From assembly GCF_008641105.1 (NCBI RefSeq), contig NZ_VTTI01000015.1, positions 10,547-74,546 on the forward strand: a stretch of DNA of 64,000 nucleotides, read 5' to 3'. This stretch comes from Halopseudomonas salina (GTDB lineage Bacteria; Pseudomonadota; Gammaproteobacteria; Pseudomonadales; Pseudomonadaceae). Position 1 is the first letter of the stretch. Every line of letters starts with the position of its first letter. Under the pieces are notes generated by a model. The model saw nothing but the letters and a program-made list of their open reading frames with translations, was not told the origin of the DNA and searched no databases. Shown here in pieces: positions 1-10,678 of the stretch. The position numbers and the translations under genes are program-made.

Positions 1-12
1 TTTAACTGAATC

Positions 13-30
13 TGTCGGCATTGACCGACA
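13..30 (+). promoter_or_regulatory. Hairpin in the pqqA leader
   Basis: A perfect 6-bp stem (TGTCGG and CCGACA) with a 6-base loop lies about 30 bases before the pqqA start. An AGAGG ribosome-binding site follows it. It could be a leader structure or the end of an upstream unit. The window begins too close to see a promoter. Confidence 0.3.
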
Positions 31-61
31 TGACTCACTCGTAAAACAAGAGGATCGACCT

Positions 62-133
62 ATGTGGACTAAACCGAGCTTTACCGATCTGCGTATCGGC
101 TTTGAAGTCACCATGTACTTTGCTAATCGTTGA
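62..133 (+). CDS. pqqA: PQQ precursor peptide PqqA
   Basis: This 23-residue peptide is the ribosomally made substrate from which the redox cofactor pyrroloquinoline quinone is built. It contains the diagnostic Glu15 and Tyr19 in the motif EVTMY, the two residues that PqqE cross-links. It is too short for ordinary gene callers. An AGAGGATC Shine-Dalgarno precedes the ATG. It is the first gene of pqqABCDE and is followed by a strong hairpin, which fits the higher expression expected for the peptide than for the enzymes. The sequence and context leave little doubt. Confidence 0.97.
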   Translation: MWTKPSFTDLRIGFEVTMYFANR

Positions 134-141
134 GCAGTCGG

Positions 142-161
142 CACCCCGGCTTGCCGGGGTG
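142..161 (+). terminator. Attenuator-like hairpin between pqqA and pqqB
   Basis: A perfect 8-bp GC-rich stem (CACCCCGG and CCGGGGTG, loop CTTG) is followed by TTT. The T-run is short, so this looks like a partial terminator or an mRNA-stabilising 3' end that would raise PqqA levels over PqqB-E. That role is inferred from position. Confidence 0.6.
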
Positions 162-202
162 TTTCTCAGATCAAACCGATTCGGTGAGCCTCAGGAAAAC
201 CC

Positions 203-1114
203 ATGCATATTCAGATACTAGGTTCAGCAGCGGGGGGCGGTTTTCCGCAGTGGAACTGCAATTGCCATAACTGTGACGGAGTACGCAAGGGCACCCTGAA
301 CGCCAAGCCGCGCACCCAATCTTCTATCGCCTTGTCGGACGACGGTATCAACTGGATTCTTTGCAACGCGTCGCCGGATATTCGTGCTCAGCTGGAAAGC
401 ACTCCGGTGCTGCAGCCCGCGCGCGCTGTGCGCGATACCGCAATCGGTGCAATTGTGTTGATGGATAGCCAGATCGATCATGTAACAGGCCTCTTGACCT
501 TGCGCGAGGGCTGCCCACACCAGGTGTGGTGTACCGACATGGTACATGAGGATCTCAGCACCGGTTTTCCCCTGTTCAAGATGTTGGCGCACTGGAATGG
601 GGGCTTGCAATGGAATCCGATCCCTTTGGCTGGAGAGTTCAGCATTCCCGTTTGTCCTGCTTTGCGTTTTACCGCCATTGCGTTACGCAGCGCAGCGCCT
701 CCCTATTCGCCGCATCGTAACAATCCCCATCCTGGTGACAACATCGGATTACTGGTGCGCGATCTGAATACCGGTGGCGTCCTTTTCTACGCACCAGGTC
801 TGGGTCGTCCAGATGATCGAGTCAGGGCAGTGATGGCTGACGCCCACTGTCTGCTGGTGGACGGCACCTTGTGGCGTGATGACGAAATGGCATTCGCTGG
901 CGTGGGCGACAAGCTGGGTAGCGAAATGGGGCATCTACAGCAGAGCGGCGTTGACGGGATGATTGCCTTGCTCGATGAGCAGCGGGCCTCTCGCAAGGTA
1001 CTCATCCACATAAATAATACCAATCCTATCCTGGATGAGGATTCGCCTGAGCGGGCCGAACTGACCCAGCACGGAATTGAAGTCGCTTTTGACGGCATGC
1101 ACATCACGCTTTAA
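203..1114 (+). CDS. pqqB: PQQ biosynthesis protein PqqB
   Basis: PqqB is a metallo-beta-lactamase-fold protein of PQQ biosynthesis, thought to hydroxylate the tyrosine part of the Glu-Tyr intermediate. The 303-residue length is typical. The N-terminus has the family glycine run [13 protein letters not shown] with a zinc-type cysteine cluster at about C19, C21 and C24. The metal-binding-like segment DHVTGLL lies near residue 90. The ATG at 203 follows the sequence CAGGAAAACCC. The gene lies between pqqA and pqqC, with a short gap to pqqC, in the usual operon order. Confidence 0.96.
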   Translation: MHIQILGSAAGGGFPQWNCNCHNCDGVRKGTLNAKPRTQSSIALSDDGINWILCNASPDIRAQLESTPVLQPARAVRDTAIGAIVLMDSQIDHVTGLLTLREGCPHQVWCTDMVHEDLSTGFPLFKMLAHWNGGLQWNPIPLAGEFSIPVCPALRFTAIALRSAAPPYSPHRNNPHPGDNIGLLVRDLNTGGVLFYAPGLGRPDDRVRAVMADAHCLLVDGTLWRDDEMAFAGVGDKLGSEMGHLQQSGVDGMIALLDEQRASRKVLIHINNTNPILDEDSPERAELTQHGIEVAFDGMHITL

Positions 1115-1124
1115 GGAGTCCATC

Positions 1125-1877
1125 TTGCAGCCCCAACCAATGAACGCCGATGCTTTCGAGCAGGCCCTGCGGGCCAAGGGAGCCTATTACCATATTCATC
1201 ATCCCTACCATGTAGCCATGTATAACGGCACCGCCAGCCGCGAGCAGATTCAGGGCTGGGTTGCCAATCGCTTCTACTACCAGATCAAGATTCCGCTCAA
1301 GGATGCGGCGATTCTGGCTAACTGCAATGACTCGGCTACCCGTCGCGAATGGATACAGCGGATTGTAGATCATGATGGCGAGGCGGACGGGCAGGGTGGT
1401 ATTGAAGCCTGGTTACGACTGGGCGAGGCTGTAGGCCTGGATCGGGACATTCTGTTGTCGCAGGAACGGGTATTGCCGGGCGTGCGCTTTGCAGTAGATG
1501 CCTATGTCAATTTTGCCCGTAGGGCGAGCTGGCAGGAAGCGGCCAGTTCTTCGTTGACCGAGCTGTTTGCGCCGCAGATTCACCAGTCACGTCTTGATAG
1601 CTGGCCGGCGCATTATCCGTGGATAGACAGTCGCGGATATGAGTATTTCCGTAAACGCATGAGTGAGGCGCGGCGCGACGTCGAGCATGGCTTGCGCATC
1701 ACGCTCAGCCATTATCAAACCCACACCGCTCAGCAGCGCATGCTCGATATCCTGCAGTTCAAGCTGGACATCCTCTGGAGCATGCTTGATGCCATGACCA
1801 TGGCCTACGAACTGGGCCGCGCGCCCTATCACACGGTTACAACACAAGCTGTCTGGCATAGGGGAATAGAACTGTGA
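1125..1877 (+). CDS. pqqC: Pyrroloquinoline-quinone synthase PqqC
   Basis: PqqC catalyses the last ring closure and eight-electron oxidation of PQQ synthesis without a metal cofactor. The protein begins with the characteristic [19 protein letters not shown] and is all-helical in the family. I chose the TTG at 1125 because AAGGAG sits about six bases upstream and the resulting 250 residues match the usual length. An ATG at 1140 in the same frame is the alternative. The stop overlaps the GTG start of pqqD as GTGA, indicating translational coupling. Confidence 0.95.
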   Translation: MQPQPMNADAFEQALRAKGAYYHIHHPYHVAMYNGTASREQIQGWVANRFYYQIKIPLKDAAILANCNDSATRREWIQRIVDHDGEADGQGGIEAWLRLGEAVGLDRDILLSQERVLPGVRFAVDAYVNFARRASWQEAASSSLTELFAPQIHQSRLDSWPAHYPWIDSRGYEYFRKRMSEARRDVEHGLRITLSHYQTHTAQQRMLDILQFKLDILWSMLDAMTMAYELGRAPYHTVTTQAVWHRGIEL

Positions 1878-2152
1878 TCGACTTTCAGAAAAGCCAGGTG
1901 CCAGTACTGCGTCCCGGATTTCGTCTGCAGTGGGAGCCAATCCAGAACAGCCACGTTCTGTTGTACCCGGAAGGGATGGTCAAATTGAACGAGAGTGCTG
2001 CCCAGGTGCTGTTGCTGATCGACGGCGAGCGGCAAATCAAAGGCATCATAGACAGCCTATCCGATCGTTTTCCGAATGTTCCAGGCCTGGATGAAGACAT
2101 CCTCGCCTTTATCGAGGTGGCCAATGCACAACACTGGATCCAGGTCCGCTGA
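1874..2152 (+). CDS. pqqD: PqqA-binding chaperone PqqD
   Basis: PqqD is the peptide chaperone (RiPP recognition element) that binds PqqA and presents it to the radical SAM enzyme PqqE. The 92-residue protein has the family pattern, including [14 protein letters not shown] near the N-terminus and the central LNESAAQVL helix. It starts with GTG overlapping the pqqC stop and its 3' end overlaps the start of pqqE, so C, D and E are tightly coupled. Confidence 0.96.
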   Translation: MIDFQKSQVPVLRPGFRLQWEPIQNSHVLLYPEGMVKLNESAAQVLLLIDGERQIKGIIDSLSDRFPNVPGLDEDILAFIEVANAQHWIQVR

Positions 2153-3284
2153 CAGCCCGCTGGTTGCAGAGCAGGGGCCACCGTTGTGGCTGCTGGCCGA
2201 GCTGACTTATCGCTGTCCGCTGCAATGTCCCTATTGTTCAAACCCGCTGGAGTTCGCCAATCACAAGGATGAACTGACTACAGCACAATGGGTAGACGTA
2301 TTCACTCAGGCCAGGGCGCTGGGTGCAGCGCAACTCGGGTTCTCCGGTGGCGAGCCACTGGTGCGTGACGACCTGGTCGAGTTGATCGGCGCGGCGCGTG
2401 AGCTCGGGTTCTATACCAATCTGATAACCTCGGGTATGGGCCTGACCGAGCAAAAGATAAACGCGTTCAAGCAGGCGGGGCTCGATCACATCCAGATCAG
2501 TTTTCAGGCGTCCGATGCCGAGATCAACAACTTGCTTGCTGGCTCGCGCAAGGCTTTTGAGCAAAAGCTGGCGATGGCGCGCGCCGTGAAGGCGGCCGGG
2601 TACCCTATGGTGCTCAACTTCGTGACGCATCGGCACAACATCGACGAGATAGAGAAAATTATCGAGCTCTGTCTGGCACTGGAGGCGGATTTCGTTGAAT
2701 TGGCTACCTGCCAATATTACGGCTGGGCGCACCTGAACCGGGCTGGCCTGTTGCCCACCAAGGCCCAGCTTGACCATGCTGAAACCGTTACCCAGCGATA
2801 CCGCCTTAAACTGGCCGCTGAAAATCACCCCTGCAAACTGATTCTGGTGACCCCCGACTATTATGAAGAGCGGCCCAAGGGCTGCATGAATGGGTGGGGC
2901 AATATCTTTCTGAGCATTACGCCTGATGGCACGGCATTACCCTGTCATAGTGCTCGGCAATTGCCGGTGAGTTTTCCCAACGTTACCGCGCACAGCTTGT
3001 CGCACATCTGGTACGACTCGTTCGGATTCAATCGTTTCCGTGGGTATGAGTGGATGAGCGAACCCTGCCGCTCCTGTGACGAAAAGGAAAAGGATTTTGG
3101 TGGCTGCCGATGTCAGGCGTATATGCTTACAGGAGATGCAACCCAGGCAGACCCGGTCTGCAGTAAATCACCGCATCACGACAAGATACTGGCTGCTCGC
3201 TCTGAGGCCGAGTTGCCCCAACCGCCAATAGAGGTGCTGACATTCCGTAATGAGCGAACCTCGCGAATCATCTGCAAAGGCTGA
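2124..3284 (+). CDS. pqqE: Radical SAM PqqA cross-linking enzyme PqqE
   Basis: PqqE makes the carbon-carbon bond between Glu and Tyr of PqqA. The radical SAM cluster motif CPLQCPYC is at about residues 31-38. The [16 protein letters not shown]-binding segment follows, and the C-terminal SPASM-type cysteines appear in CHSARQLP and [16 protein letters not shown]. The ATG at 2124 overlaps the end of pqqD by 29 bases and gives 386 residues, the expected size. The frame is open further upstream to 2076, but that part would lie wholly inside pqqD. The 3' end overlaps the following peptidase gene by 35 bases. Confidence 0.96.
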   Translation: MHNTGSRSADSPLVAEQGPPLWLLAELTYRCPLQCPYCSNPLEFANHKDELTTAQWVDVFTQARALGAAQLGFSGGEPLVRDDLVELIGAARELGFYTNLITSGMGLTEQKINAFKQAGLDHIQISFQASDAEINNLLAGSRKAFEQKLAMARAVKAAGYPMVLNFVTHRHNIDEIEKIIELCLALEADFVELATCQYYGWAHLNRAGLLPTKAQLDHAETVTQRYRLKLAAENHPCKLILVTPDYYEERPKGCMNGWGNIFLSITPDGTALPCHSARQLPVSFPNVTAHSLSHIWYDSFGFNRFRGYEWMSEPCRSCDEKEKDFGGCRCQAYMLTGDATQADPVCSKSPHHDKILAARSEAELPQPPIEVLTFRNERTSRIICKG

Positions 3285-5154
3285 ACGTCCCGGGTTCTGG
3301 ACCAGTTCGTTCACTGCCGCACAAGCGGTCGCAGCGGCAAGTGATTACGCCGATCTGGTCTGTGACGAGGAGCGGCTGCTCTGGATTGAATTCCATCCAG
3401 AGGACGGCCGCAATCTGGTCCATGAATGGACCCCGGGTGGGCAGCGTAGCTTGACGCCAAATGGCTTCAGCGCCCGCAGCCGTGTTTATGAATACGGTGG
3501 TGGTGCGCTTTGCCTGCATGGAGGCCAGCTGTTTTTTGTCAACGAATACGATCAACAGATCTATGTCCAATCCTTGCTCGATCTGGACTGTCAGGTACTG
3601 ACAAAGCGTCCCGATTGCCGGTACGGAGCACTTGTCTATGATTCCCAACGCGGTCATCTCATCGCAATCGAAGAGTGTCATAGCGTCGCTGCTGTAGAGC
3701 ACCGGTTAGTGTCAATCAGCCCCCAGGGCGTGCGCCGCATAGTCGCCGAAGGCGCTGATTTCTATAATAGCCCTTGTATCAGCCCCGATGGCTCCCGCAT
3801 GGCCTGGGTCGAGTGGGACCGGCCGGACCTGGCCTGGACCCGAACGCGCCTTATGGTCGCCGTACTCGACCAACAGGGGGGCATCCAGGAACGCACTGTA
3901 TGCTCCTGCGGTCAGGCTGAAGCAGGTCACCCCGAAGCATTTCAGCAACCACAGTTCGATGCACTTGGAACACTGGTGTGCCTGACCGACAGGAATGGCT
4001 TCTGGCGGCCCTGGCGCGTACTCGACAACAACACCCTGCAGCCTCTGCCTGCCCGGAATGCCGATCATGCTCCAGCGCCCTGGCAGCTTAATCCGCGGCA
4101 TGTGCTGGGCTTGCCGGGGGGCTTGTGGGCGCTCAGCTGGCTGGAACAGGGTCTCGGACACCTGGCGCTGCGCCACGCTGAATCTGCCGAGGAAAGCCGG
4201 TTGGCGCACGGGTACCAGCGCTTCCGCGCGCTGGTGGCGAACAGTCGATGGTTATTCTGTGTGGCAGGCTCTGTGCACTGCAGCGCTGCCATACTGCGAA
4301 TAGACCTGTTGACACATGAGCATCAGGTCATACGACAGATCATGCCCGCCTTGGCAGAAGATGAGATATCGCAGCCGCAATCAGTGTCCTACCCCAGCGC
4401 AGATGGTGAGGTCGCTCACGGTTTTTTCTATTCGCCGCACAATAGTCGTCATTCCTCCCCCTCAGAATTACCGCCATTGGTTATTTTTACCCATGGTGGT
4501 CCAACGTCAGCGACCTATGCGGTATTTGATAATCGCATCCAGTACTGGACGCAGCGTGGCTTCGCCGTTGTCGATCTGAACTACCGGGGAAGCGTGGGAT
4601 TTGGTCGAGCCTACCGACAACGCCTGCGCGGTGAGTGGGGTGTGGTCGATGTGGAAGACGTGTTCGGAGCGATCGAATATCTTGTACAGCAGGGCTATAT
4701 AGCTCCCGACAAGGTGTTTATTCGGGGTTCCAGTGCCGGGGGCTACACCACTCTGTGCAGCCTGCTAGCTGCCGAGGGGCGTTTTCGTGCAGCGGCCAGT
4801 TTATACGGGGTCAGCGATCCGTTAAGGCTCAGGGCAAATACTCACAAGTTCGAAGCTGACTATATCGACTGGCTGATCGGCGATCCTGAGAGTCAGCCCG
4901 AACGTTACTTAGCCCGCTCGCCACTGGAACGCGCAGTTGAAATCAGCACACCCGTTATCTTTTTCCAGGGGCTCAAGGATGGTGTGGTTCTACCGGAGCA
5001 AACCGAGCGCATGGTGGCTGCACTGCGAGCGCATGGCGTCCCTGTTGAGTGCTTTACCTTTGCAGAGGAACGTCATGGGTTTCGCGAGGCAAAAACACTG
5101 TGCAGCGTGCTGGAGCAAGAGTTGGCATTTTATCAGCGCTGGCTGCCAGGTTGA
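3250..5154 (+). CDS. pqqH: S9-family prolyl-oligopeptidase-like peptidase (PqqH type)
   Basis: This 634-residue protein has an N-terminal beta-propeller-like half and a C-terminal alpha/beta hydrolase. The nucleophile motif GSSAGG puts Ser near 495, with Asp near 577 (GLKDG) and His near 609 (ERHGF). It is an S9 dipeptidyl-peptidase/oligopeptidase type enzyme. Its position directly after pqqE, overlapping by 35 bases, matches the gene called pqqH in the P. aeruginosa operon. It may trim the processed PqqA peptide, but this is an inference, because pqqF at 10779 is the better-established protease. No signal peptide is visible. Confidence 0.85.
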   Translation: MSEPRESSAKAERPGFWTSSFTAAQAVAAASDYADLVCDEERLLWIEFHPEDGRNLVHEWTPGGQRSLTPNGFSARSRVYEYGGGALCLHGGQLFFVNEYDQQIYVQSLLDLDCQVLTKRPDCRYGALVYDSQRGHLIAIEECHSVAAVEHRLVSISPQGVRRIVAEGADFYNSPCISPDGSRMAWVEWDRPDLAWTRTRLMVAVLDQQGGIQERTVCSCGQAEAGHPEAFQQPQFDALGTLVCLTDRNGFWRPWRVLDNNTLQPLPARNADHAPAPWQLNPRHVLGLPGGLWALSWLEQGLGHLALRHAESAEESRLAHGYQRFRALVANSRWLFCVAGSVHCSAAILRIDLLTHEHQVIRQIMPALAEDEISQPQSVSYPSADGEVAHGFFYSPHNSRHSSPSELPPLVIFTHGGPTSATYAVFDNRIQYWTQRGFAVVDLNYRGSVGFGRAYRQRLRGEWGVVDVEDVFGAIEYLVQQGYIAPDKVFIRGSSAGGYTTLCSLLAAEGRFRAAASLYGVSDPLRLRANTHKFEADYIDWLIGDPESQPERYLARSPLERAVEISTPVIFFQGLKDGVVLPEQTERMVAALRAHGVPVECFTFAEERHGFREAKTLCSVLEQELAFYQRWLPG

Positions 5155-5395
5155 GCGTGCAGATGCGCTCTGTCTGACTTTTTGCCTGCGCAACAGTTGG
5201 ATGCCCCTCGGCATGCACCTGGTCTTGCGGAAGTAACGGCAGTAACGGTATCACCGCTGCGGCGTTCATTATCACCAGAAGACGCAGGCGCCAGACAAGT
5301 AGCCCGATGCCTGTTCTTTCCTCAGTCTGTTGCTTTCCGGTTGTTTGAGTAAGGCTGTGACGCATGGGCAAGCCCTCGAGGGTAGACGGGCGGAT

Positions 5396-7549
5396 TCAGC
5401 CCTGGGTCGGCGTAGCCGCATCTCGCCAGGGCGTATCGGTCGCAATAATGTCCCGTTGCTCAAGGCGTTTGCGCGCTTTGCGAGCTTGCTTTTCGGCACT
5501 GATGGTGGCCACGCACTGGTTGTCATTATTGAGAATGACAATGCATTCCAGACACTGAATGCACTCGCCGTAGTCGATGCTGCCATCACGTTTGATTGCG
5601 CCGATCTCGCAGCTGTTCTTGCAGTGCTGGCAAGGCTTGCCGCAGGCGTCGATCCGTTTGAGCCATGAGAAAAGATGAAACTTGCCCAGCATTGCCAGGC
5701 CTGCGCCGAGGGGGCAGACGTAGCGGCAATAGAACTTGTGCACAAACAATCCCATGCCCAGCAATATCAGCGCATACAGCACGAACGGCCAACTGCGCAT
5801 GAAGAACAGGGTGATGCTGGTTTTGAAGGGCTCAACCTCGGCAAGGCGTTCAGCCAGCGTCAATGATAAAAATGCCGTTAGCACCAAACCGACAAGAATC
5901 ACATATTTGATCCATTGCAGTTTCTGATGCAACGGATCAGCTATTTTCAATTGCTTGATGTTTAGCTTTTTGGCGATCCAGCCGAGCATTTCCTGCAGCG
6001 CGCCGAATGGGCATAACCAGCCGCAGAACAGCCCCCGTCCCCAGATGAAGAGGCTGACGAAGGTAAAACTCCAAAGAATGAAAATCACCGGATCCATCAG
6101 GAATACGGTCAAGTCGAAGTCAGGTCCGAGGGCGAGCAGCAGAGTGAAAATATTTACTACCGAGAGCTGACCCTGGGCATACAAACCCAGAAATAACAGG
6201 GTAAAGAGCAAGAAACCTGCGCGGAATACATGAAAGGCCTGGCCGTGGCGGCTGATACGATGCTGGAACATGAAGACCATACTCAACAGGACCAAAGCCA
6301 GCAGCGTTAACCCGACCTGCCAGCCGCGTTCCTGCCACATGCGCAACCAGACAGGCACTGGTTTGTGTACGGCAGGCGCAGCCTGGATATCGAATAGCGT
6401 GGAATCCAGCGTTAGGGGATGGGTGAAGGGTGCGCTGCTCTCAACCAGCGGATTGCGCCTTAGACTGACATTCAACTGCAGGCTGGCCGGTTCTGCCGGG
6501 TTGAAACCGGCATGGGGTTTGATCCGGAAAATATGGGCTACACCTTCGCTGATGGGCGTATTCAGCGATCCCAGGATGTCGCCGTTGTTGTAGTTCATAT
6601 CGTGCAGTTCGATCGCCTTGTCATTTTGCGTCAGCACCAGGCGGCTCGGCGCGCTGGCGGGAATGAAGTCGTCGGGGACATGGGGGTATAGCCCACTGGA
6701 AATCACCAGCAATGCCTGTTCGTTTGCTTTCAGTTCGCTGGTAAGGCGTGCGAAACCAGCTTCACCAAGCAGGTTGCGGCCGGTGTTGGGGGTGTTCAGG
6801 TAGGCGAAGTACAACTCGCTGAAAGGTTGCTCGGGGCTTTCAATATCCAGGTCGGGAAAATAGGCGATGTGCTGATTGAGGGACTGTTCCACCTCAGCCT
6901 GTGAAATTTCCCAGTGCTGCAGGTAACTCCGATCCAGTAGCTGTTGCCAATCCAGGGGTTCGAAAAGATCAGATCGTGGGGTGGCCAGCGGGCTGCCGGC
7001 AAAGTCGTCGAGCAATTGGCGAGCGACGCTTAACGCTGAGACCAGTACTGTCTCGTTCAGAATCACCACCGATACAGTGGCCTTGCTTACTCCGTCGAAT
7101 TGAGTGATGGAGGTACCATCCACTGTTGTGGCCTGGCGGCCGCCAACCACGATCGGCGTACGGATGTCCTGCTGGCGGTATTGCTCGACGAAGTCAAAGA
7201 GTGCCTGCTCCCCGAGGCCATGCAGAAATACCGGCTCATGATGCTCGAGCACTTTTACGCCAACCAGAATGCCCTGTGGCTCCAGCCCGATAAGCAGACG
7301 AATCGGCTTGCCTGAAAAGCCCTGGAGACTTGAATAGTCCTGGGACTCGAAAGCGTAGCCAAGCAAGTCATCCAGTTGATAGACACTGTAGACAGGAGGG
7401 TTGTCCTGTTTTGGTTCGATACGCGTGGCTTTGGGAAACAGTGCCTGAATCTCGCTGTTATCAACTGATGCGTAGAGTGTCTGGCTGAAAAAGAGCCAAA
7501 GCAGACACGCTGCCCGCAGAGCAACTGACAGAACTGAATGCGCTTGCAT
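5396..7549 (-). CDS. NosR/NirI-like FMN-binding membrane iron-sulfur protein
   Basis: The 717-residue protein has a signal peptide or first membrane segment. A periplasmic FMN-binding domain follows, with the flavin-attachment-like motif SKATVS near residue 155. Several membrane helices come next, with the paired CGWLCPFG and CRYVCPLG motifs, and then a ferredoxin tail (CGKPCQHCKNSC, then CIQCLEC). This is the NosR/NirI architecture, which passes electrons across the inner membrane. No nos or nir gene is nearby; the neighbours are pqqH and ercA. I therefore suggest an electron-transfer role linked to alcohol oxidation, without proof. The ATG at 7549 was preferred over an upstream TTG at 7579. 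Confidence 0.85.
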   Translation of the reverse strand: MQAHSVLSVALRAACLLWLFFSQTLYASVDNSEIQALFPKATRIEPKQDNPPVYSVYQLDDLLGYAFESQDYSSLQGFSGKPIRLLIGLEPQGILVGVKVLEHHEPVFLHGLGEQALFDFVEQYRQQDIRTPIVVGGRQATTVDGTSITQFDGVSKATVSVVILNETVLVSALSVARQLLDDFAGSPLATPRSDLFEPLDWQQLLDRSYLQHWEISQAEVEQSLNQHIAYFPDLDIESPEQPFSELYFAYLNTPNTGRNLLGEAGFARLTSELKANEQALLVISSGLYPHVPDDFIPASAPSRLVLTQNDKAIELHDMNYNNGDILGSLNTPISEGVAHIFRIKPHAGFNPAEPASLQLNVSLRRNPLVESSAPFTHPLTLDSTLFDIQAAPAVHKPVPVWLRMWQERGWQVGLTLLALVLLSMVFMFQHRISRHGQAFHVFRAGFLLFTLLFLGLYAQGQLSVVNIFTLLLALGPDFDLTVFLMDPVIFILWSFTFVSLFIWGRGLFCGWLCPFGALQEMLGWIAKKLNIKQLKIADPLHQKLQWIKYVILVGLVLTAFLSLTLAERLAEVEPFKTSITLFFMRSWPFVLYALILLGMGLFVHKFYCRYVCPLGAGLAMLGKFHLFSWLKRIDACGKPCQHCKNSCEIGAIKRDGSIDYGECIQCLECIVILNNDNQCVATISAEKQARKARKRLEQRDIIATDTPWRDAATPTQG

Positions 7550-7764
7550 GGCTGATCCCGGATTTATGGTTTTTTTCAATGTTGCGGGGCAGGGCGTTTG
7601 ACGACCATGCGACTTGCAGGTAACCCGGCAGATACTTAGGTCTTAGTACGCCTGCCAAGCGGCTTCCAGATGGGTAGGAAGAGGCCGATTCAAGGGCAAT
7701 ATGCTTATGGTGCGGCGGTTAATCAGGTACTCTTGCCCCACAATAACAAGCCAGTCGAATCGCC
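7550..7764. promoter_or_regulatory. Divergent promoter region between the NosR-like gene and ercA
   Basis: This 215-base gap separates divergent genes, so it should carry both promoters. It contains GATACTTAGGTCTTAGTACG at 7631-7650, which resembles the CTACTTTrG-type motif found upstream of other genes of the island. I could not fix -35 or -10 boxes with confidence. Confidence 0.35.
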
Positions 7765-8928
7765 ATGTCCTACGATATAAGTCAGTTACGCAAGTTCGTT
7801 ACGCCGGAGATTATCTTTGGTGCCGGCGCGCGCAAGACCGTCGCCAACTACGCCTCCACCTTTGGCGCTAAAAAGGTCTTGCTGGTCTCCGATCCTGGCG
7901 TACAGGCTGCCGGGTGGCTCGCGGATGTCGAGCAGAGCCTGCAGGAGCAGAGTATTGATTACGTGCTCTTCACCCAGGTATCCGCCAATCCACGTGTCGA
8001 AGAGATCATGCTCGGCGCCGAGGTGTATCGAGCCGCCGGTTGCAACGTGATTGTTGCCGTAGGCGGCGGCAGCCCCATGGATTGTGCCAAGGCAATCGGC
8101 ATCGTGGTGGCGCATGATCGGCACATTCTCACCTTCGAGGGCGTCGACACCATACGCGCGCCCATCCCGCCGCTGATCATGGTGCCGACCACGGCCGGAA
8201 CCTCGGCCGACGTGTCGCAGTTCGTGATCATTTCCAACCAGCAGGAGAAGGTAAAGTTTTCCATCATCAGTAAGGCCGTGGTCCCGGATGTGTCGCTGAT
8301 CGATCCGGAAACCACCTCGACCATGGACCCGTTTCTGTCCGCCTGTACCGGAGTCGATGCACTGGTTCATGCGATTGAGGCATTCGTATCAACCGGCAGT
8401 GGTCCGATGACGGACGCCCACGCCCTGGAAGCCATGCGTCTGATCAATGGCAATCTGGTGGCGATGATCCAGAGCCCCCAGGATATTGCCCTGCGCGAAA
8501 AGATCATGCTTGGCAGCTTGCAGGCCGGACTGGCATTTTCCAACGCGATCCTTGGCGCAGTGCATGCAATGTCGCACAGTCTCGGGGGGTTTCTCGATTT
8601 GCCCCACGGACTGTGTAATGCCATCCTGGTCGAGCACGTGGTCGCATTCAACTATGCCTCGGCACCCGACCGATTCAAGGTCGTGGCTCAAACCCTGGGT
8701 ATCGATACTCGCGGCCTCACAACGCCACAGATCCGGCAACGGCTGGTACAACACCTGATCGATCTGAAGAAGGCTGTGGGCTTCGAGCAGAGCCTGGCCA
8801 TGCATGGCGTCAGCATGTCGGATCTTCCCATGTTATCAATGCACGCAATGCATGACCCCTGCATCCTGACCAATCCCCGTGAGTCCAGCCTCAAGGACGT
8901 CGAGGTTGTGTATGCAGAAGCCCTCTGA
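7765..8928 (+). CDS. ercA: Iron-containing alcohol dehydrogenase ErcA
   Basis: This is a group III iron-type alcohol dehydrogenase of 387 residues. The Rossmann-like GGGSPMDCAKAIG motif is near residue 106. The metal ligands appear as Asp and His in GVDALVHAIEAF and as two His in SHSLGGFLDLPHG. In P. aeruginosa the homologue ErcA lies after pqqH and is needed for normal regulation of ethanol oxidation, so it is placed in the regulatory cascade. The 3' end overlaps the start of the following kinase gene, which supports co-transcription. Confidence 0.92.
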   Translation: MSYDISQLRKFVTPEIIFGAGARKTVANYASTFGAKKVLLVSDPGVQAAGWLADVEQSLQEQSIDYVLFTQVSANPRVEEIMLGAEVYRAAGCNVIVAVGGGSPMDCAKAIGIVVAHDRHILTFEGVDTIRAPIPPLIMVPTTAGTSADVSQFVIISNQQEKVKFSIISKAVVPDVSLIDPETTSTMDPFLSACTGVDALVHAIEAFVSTGSGPMTDAHALEAMRLINGNLVAMIQSPQDIALREKIMLGSLQAGLAFSNAILGAVHAMSHSLGGFLDLPHGLCNAILVEHVVAFNYASAPDRFKVVAQTLGIDTRGLTTPQIRQRLVQHLIDLKKAVGFEQSLAMHGVSMSDLPMLSMHAMHDPCILTNPRESSLKDVEVVYAEAL

Positions 8929-10669
8929 CCCACGCCGGGAAGTACTGACGGGGTTGCTGGGGCTGGGCTCCCAGTCGTCGCGCAAGAGTTATTATCCCGA
9001 ATTGCTGGCGCGACTGGAGGACCTGGAAGCCGAGCGCAATCGCTACAAATGGCTGTTCGAGAATGCGCTTCACGGTATCTTTCAGGCGGGGCTCGACCAG
9101 GGATTTCTGTCGGTCAACCGGGCCCTGGCCCGCATGCTCGGCTATCCCGATGCACAAGCCGTGATTGCTGGCCACGACAAGGGTTGGGCAGCTGTTTTTG
9201 TTGATGGCGACCAGGAGCTCCAGGCCATCACCCGCGCGTTGTTGAGCCAGGGTGAGCTGGCCGGATACGAAACGCGCCTGGTTCGCGCCGATGGACGGCA
9301 CCTGGATGTACGCATCAATATGCTGCTTCGCCCCGATGCGCAGGGGCCTGTGGTCGAGGGGTTTGTCGCCGACATCACCGAGCGCAAGAACGCCCAGGCA
9401 AGCATGCAGCGGCTGAACGAGGATCTGGAGCGGCGAGTGCAGGCGCGCACTCAGGAACTGGAAGCGTTGAATACGGATTTACGCCACCAGATTATCGAGC
9501 GTGAGAGGGTTCAACGGGCGCTGCGCGAAGCCAGGGATGCCGCTGAGCAGGCCAATACGAGCAAGGATCGTTACCTCGCTGCGGCCAGTCACGACCTGCT
9601 CCAACCGATGAATGCAGCGCGTTTGTTGATGTCGACCCTGCGTGAGCGGACATTGCCGGCAGACGAGGCGCAACTGGTCGAGCGTTCCCATTGCGCGCTG
9701 GAAAGCGCCGAGGACATGCTCACCGACCTGCTCGATATCGCCCGTCTGGATCAGAGCAACGTCAAGCCGGAGCTCGGCAACTATAGTCTTGCGGAGTTGA
9801 TCGAGCCGCTGGTTGCCGAGTTTCAGGGGTTGGCCGACCTCAATGGCATCCGCTTGCGCATGCATCCCTCGGACTGCGCGGTGCATACCGATTACCGGCT
9901 GTTCAGCCGGATTTTGCGTAACCTCCTGAGTAATGCCATCCGTTATACGGATCGGGGAGGGGTGCTGATCGGGGCTCGCAGGCAGGGCGGTCGGTTGGAA
10001 ATACAGGTCTGGGATACCGGGCGCGGCATACCTGTCGAGCAGTTTCGCGCGATTTTCAAGGAGTTCAATCAGCTCTCCCAGTCGGCAAATCTTCCGCAGT
10101 CAGACCTGCAGGGAAAGCGCAAAGGCGTGGGGTTGGGGCTAGCGATTGTCGAACGTATCGCCACGCTTCTGGAGGCCGGCGTGACGGTGCGCTCCAGAGT
10201 TGGCCGGGGTTCGGTATTTTCGGTCAGTGTCCCGTTGGCTACCATGGCGCCAGCCGCGCCGCTGCCCTCCGCCAGGGTTCTGGAGCAGCTTGTTGCACCG
10301 CTGCAGGGACGGCTTTTGCTGGTAATAGATAATGAACAGATCATTCTCGATAGCATGCGCGACCTGCTGGAACAGTGGGGCGCCAATGTGCGGGTGGCGG
10401 TTCACCATGAAGCCGCGCTGGAACAACTTGGCGGATCCGTCCCGGATGCGGTTCTGGTCGACTATCACCTGGATGAGGGCCGCAACGGCTGCGACGCGGT
10501 AAGTAGCTTGCGCGAGCATTGGCAGCAGGTGGTACCGGCGATCATGATCACAGCCGATCGCAGTGAGCACTGTCAGCAGACCCTCCGTGAGCTGGGTATT
10601 CCGGTGCTTGGCAAGCCATTGAAGGCAGCCAAGCTACGCGCGATGCTCGGGCAGATGCTCAAGGAGTAA
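8912..10669 (+). CDS. ercS: Hybrid sensor histidine kinase ErcS
   Basis: This 585-residue soluble kinase has an N-terminal PAS domain (about 45-160), a coiled coil, and a HisKA domain with SHDLLQPMNAARLL (His near 226). An HATPase domain carries NLLSNAIRYTD, and a C-terminal receiver domain has its Asp in VLVDYHLDEG near 517. No transmembrane helices are evident, so it probably senses a cytoplasmic signal. The ATG at 8912 overlaps ercA by 17 bases and is preferred over the upstream GTG or ATG options. It resembles the hybrid kinase at 16044 in its kinase and receiver parts. Confidence 0.9.
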   Translation: MQKPSDPRREVLTGLLGLGSQSSRKSYYPELLARLEDLEAERNRYKWLFENALHGIFQAGLDQGFLSVNRALARMLGYPDAQAVIAGHDKGWAAVFVDGDQELQAITRALLSQGELAGYETRLVRADGRHLDVRINMLLRPDAQGPVVEGFVADITERKNAQASMQRLNEDLERRVQARTQELEALNTDLRHQIIERERVQRALREARDAAEQANTSKDRYLAAASHDLLQPMNAARLLMSTLRERTLPADEAQLVERSHCALESAEDMLTDLLDIARLDQSNVKPELGNYSLAELIEPLVAEFQGLADLNGIRLRMHPSDCAVHTDYRLFSRILRNLLSNAIRYTDRGGVLIGARRQGGRLEIQVWDTGRGIPVEQFRAIFKEFNQLSQSANLPQSDLQGKRKGVGLGLAIVERIATLLEAGVTVRSRVGRGSVFSVSVPLATMAPAAPLPSARVLEQLVAPLQGRLLLVIDNEQIILDSMRDLLEQWGANVRVAVHHEAALEQLGGSVPDAVLVDYHLDEGRNGCDAVSSLREHWQQVVPAIMITADRSEHCQQTLRELGIPVLGKPLKAAKLRAMLGQMLKE

Positions 10670-10678
10670 CCGCACCTA

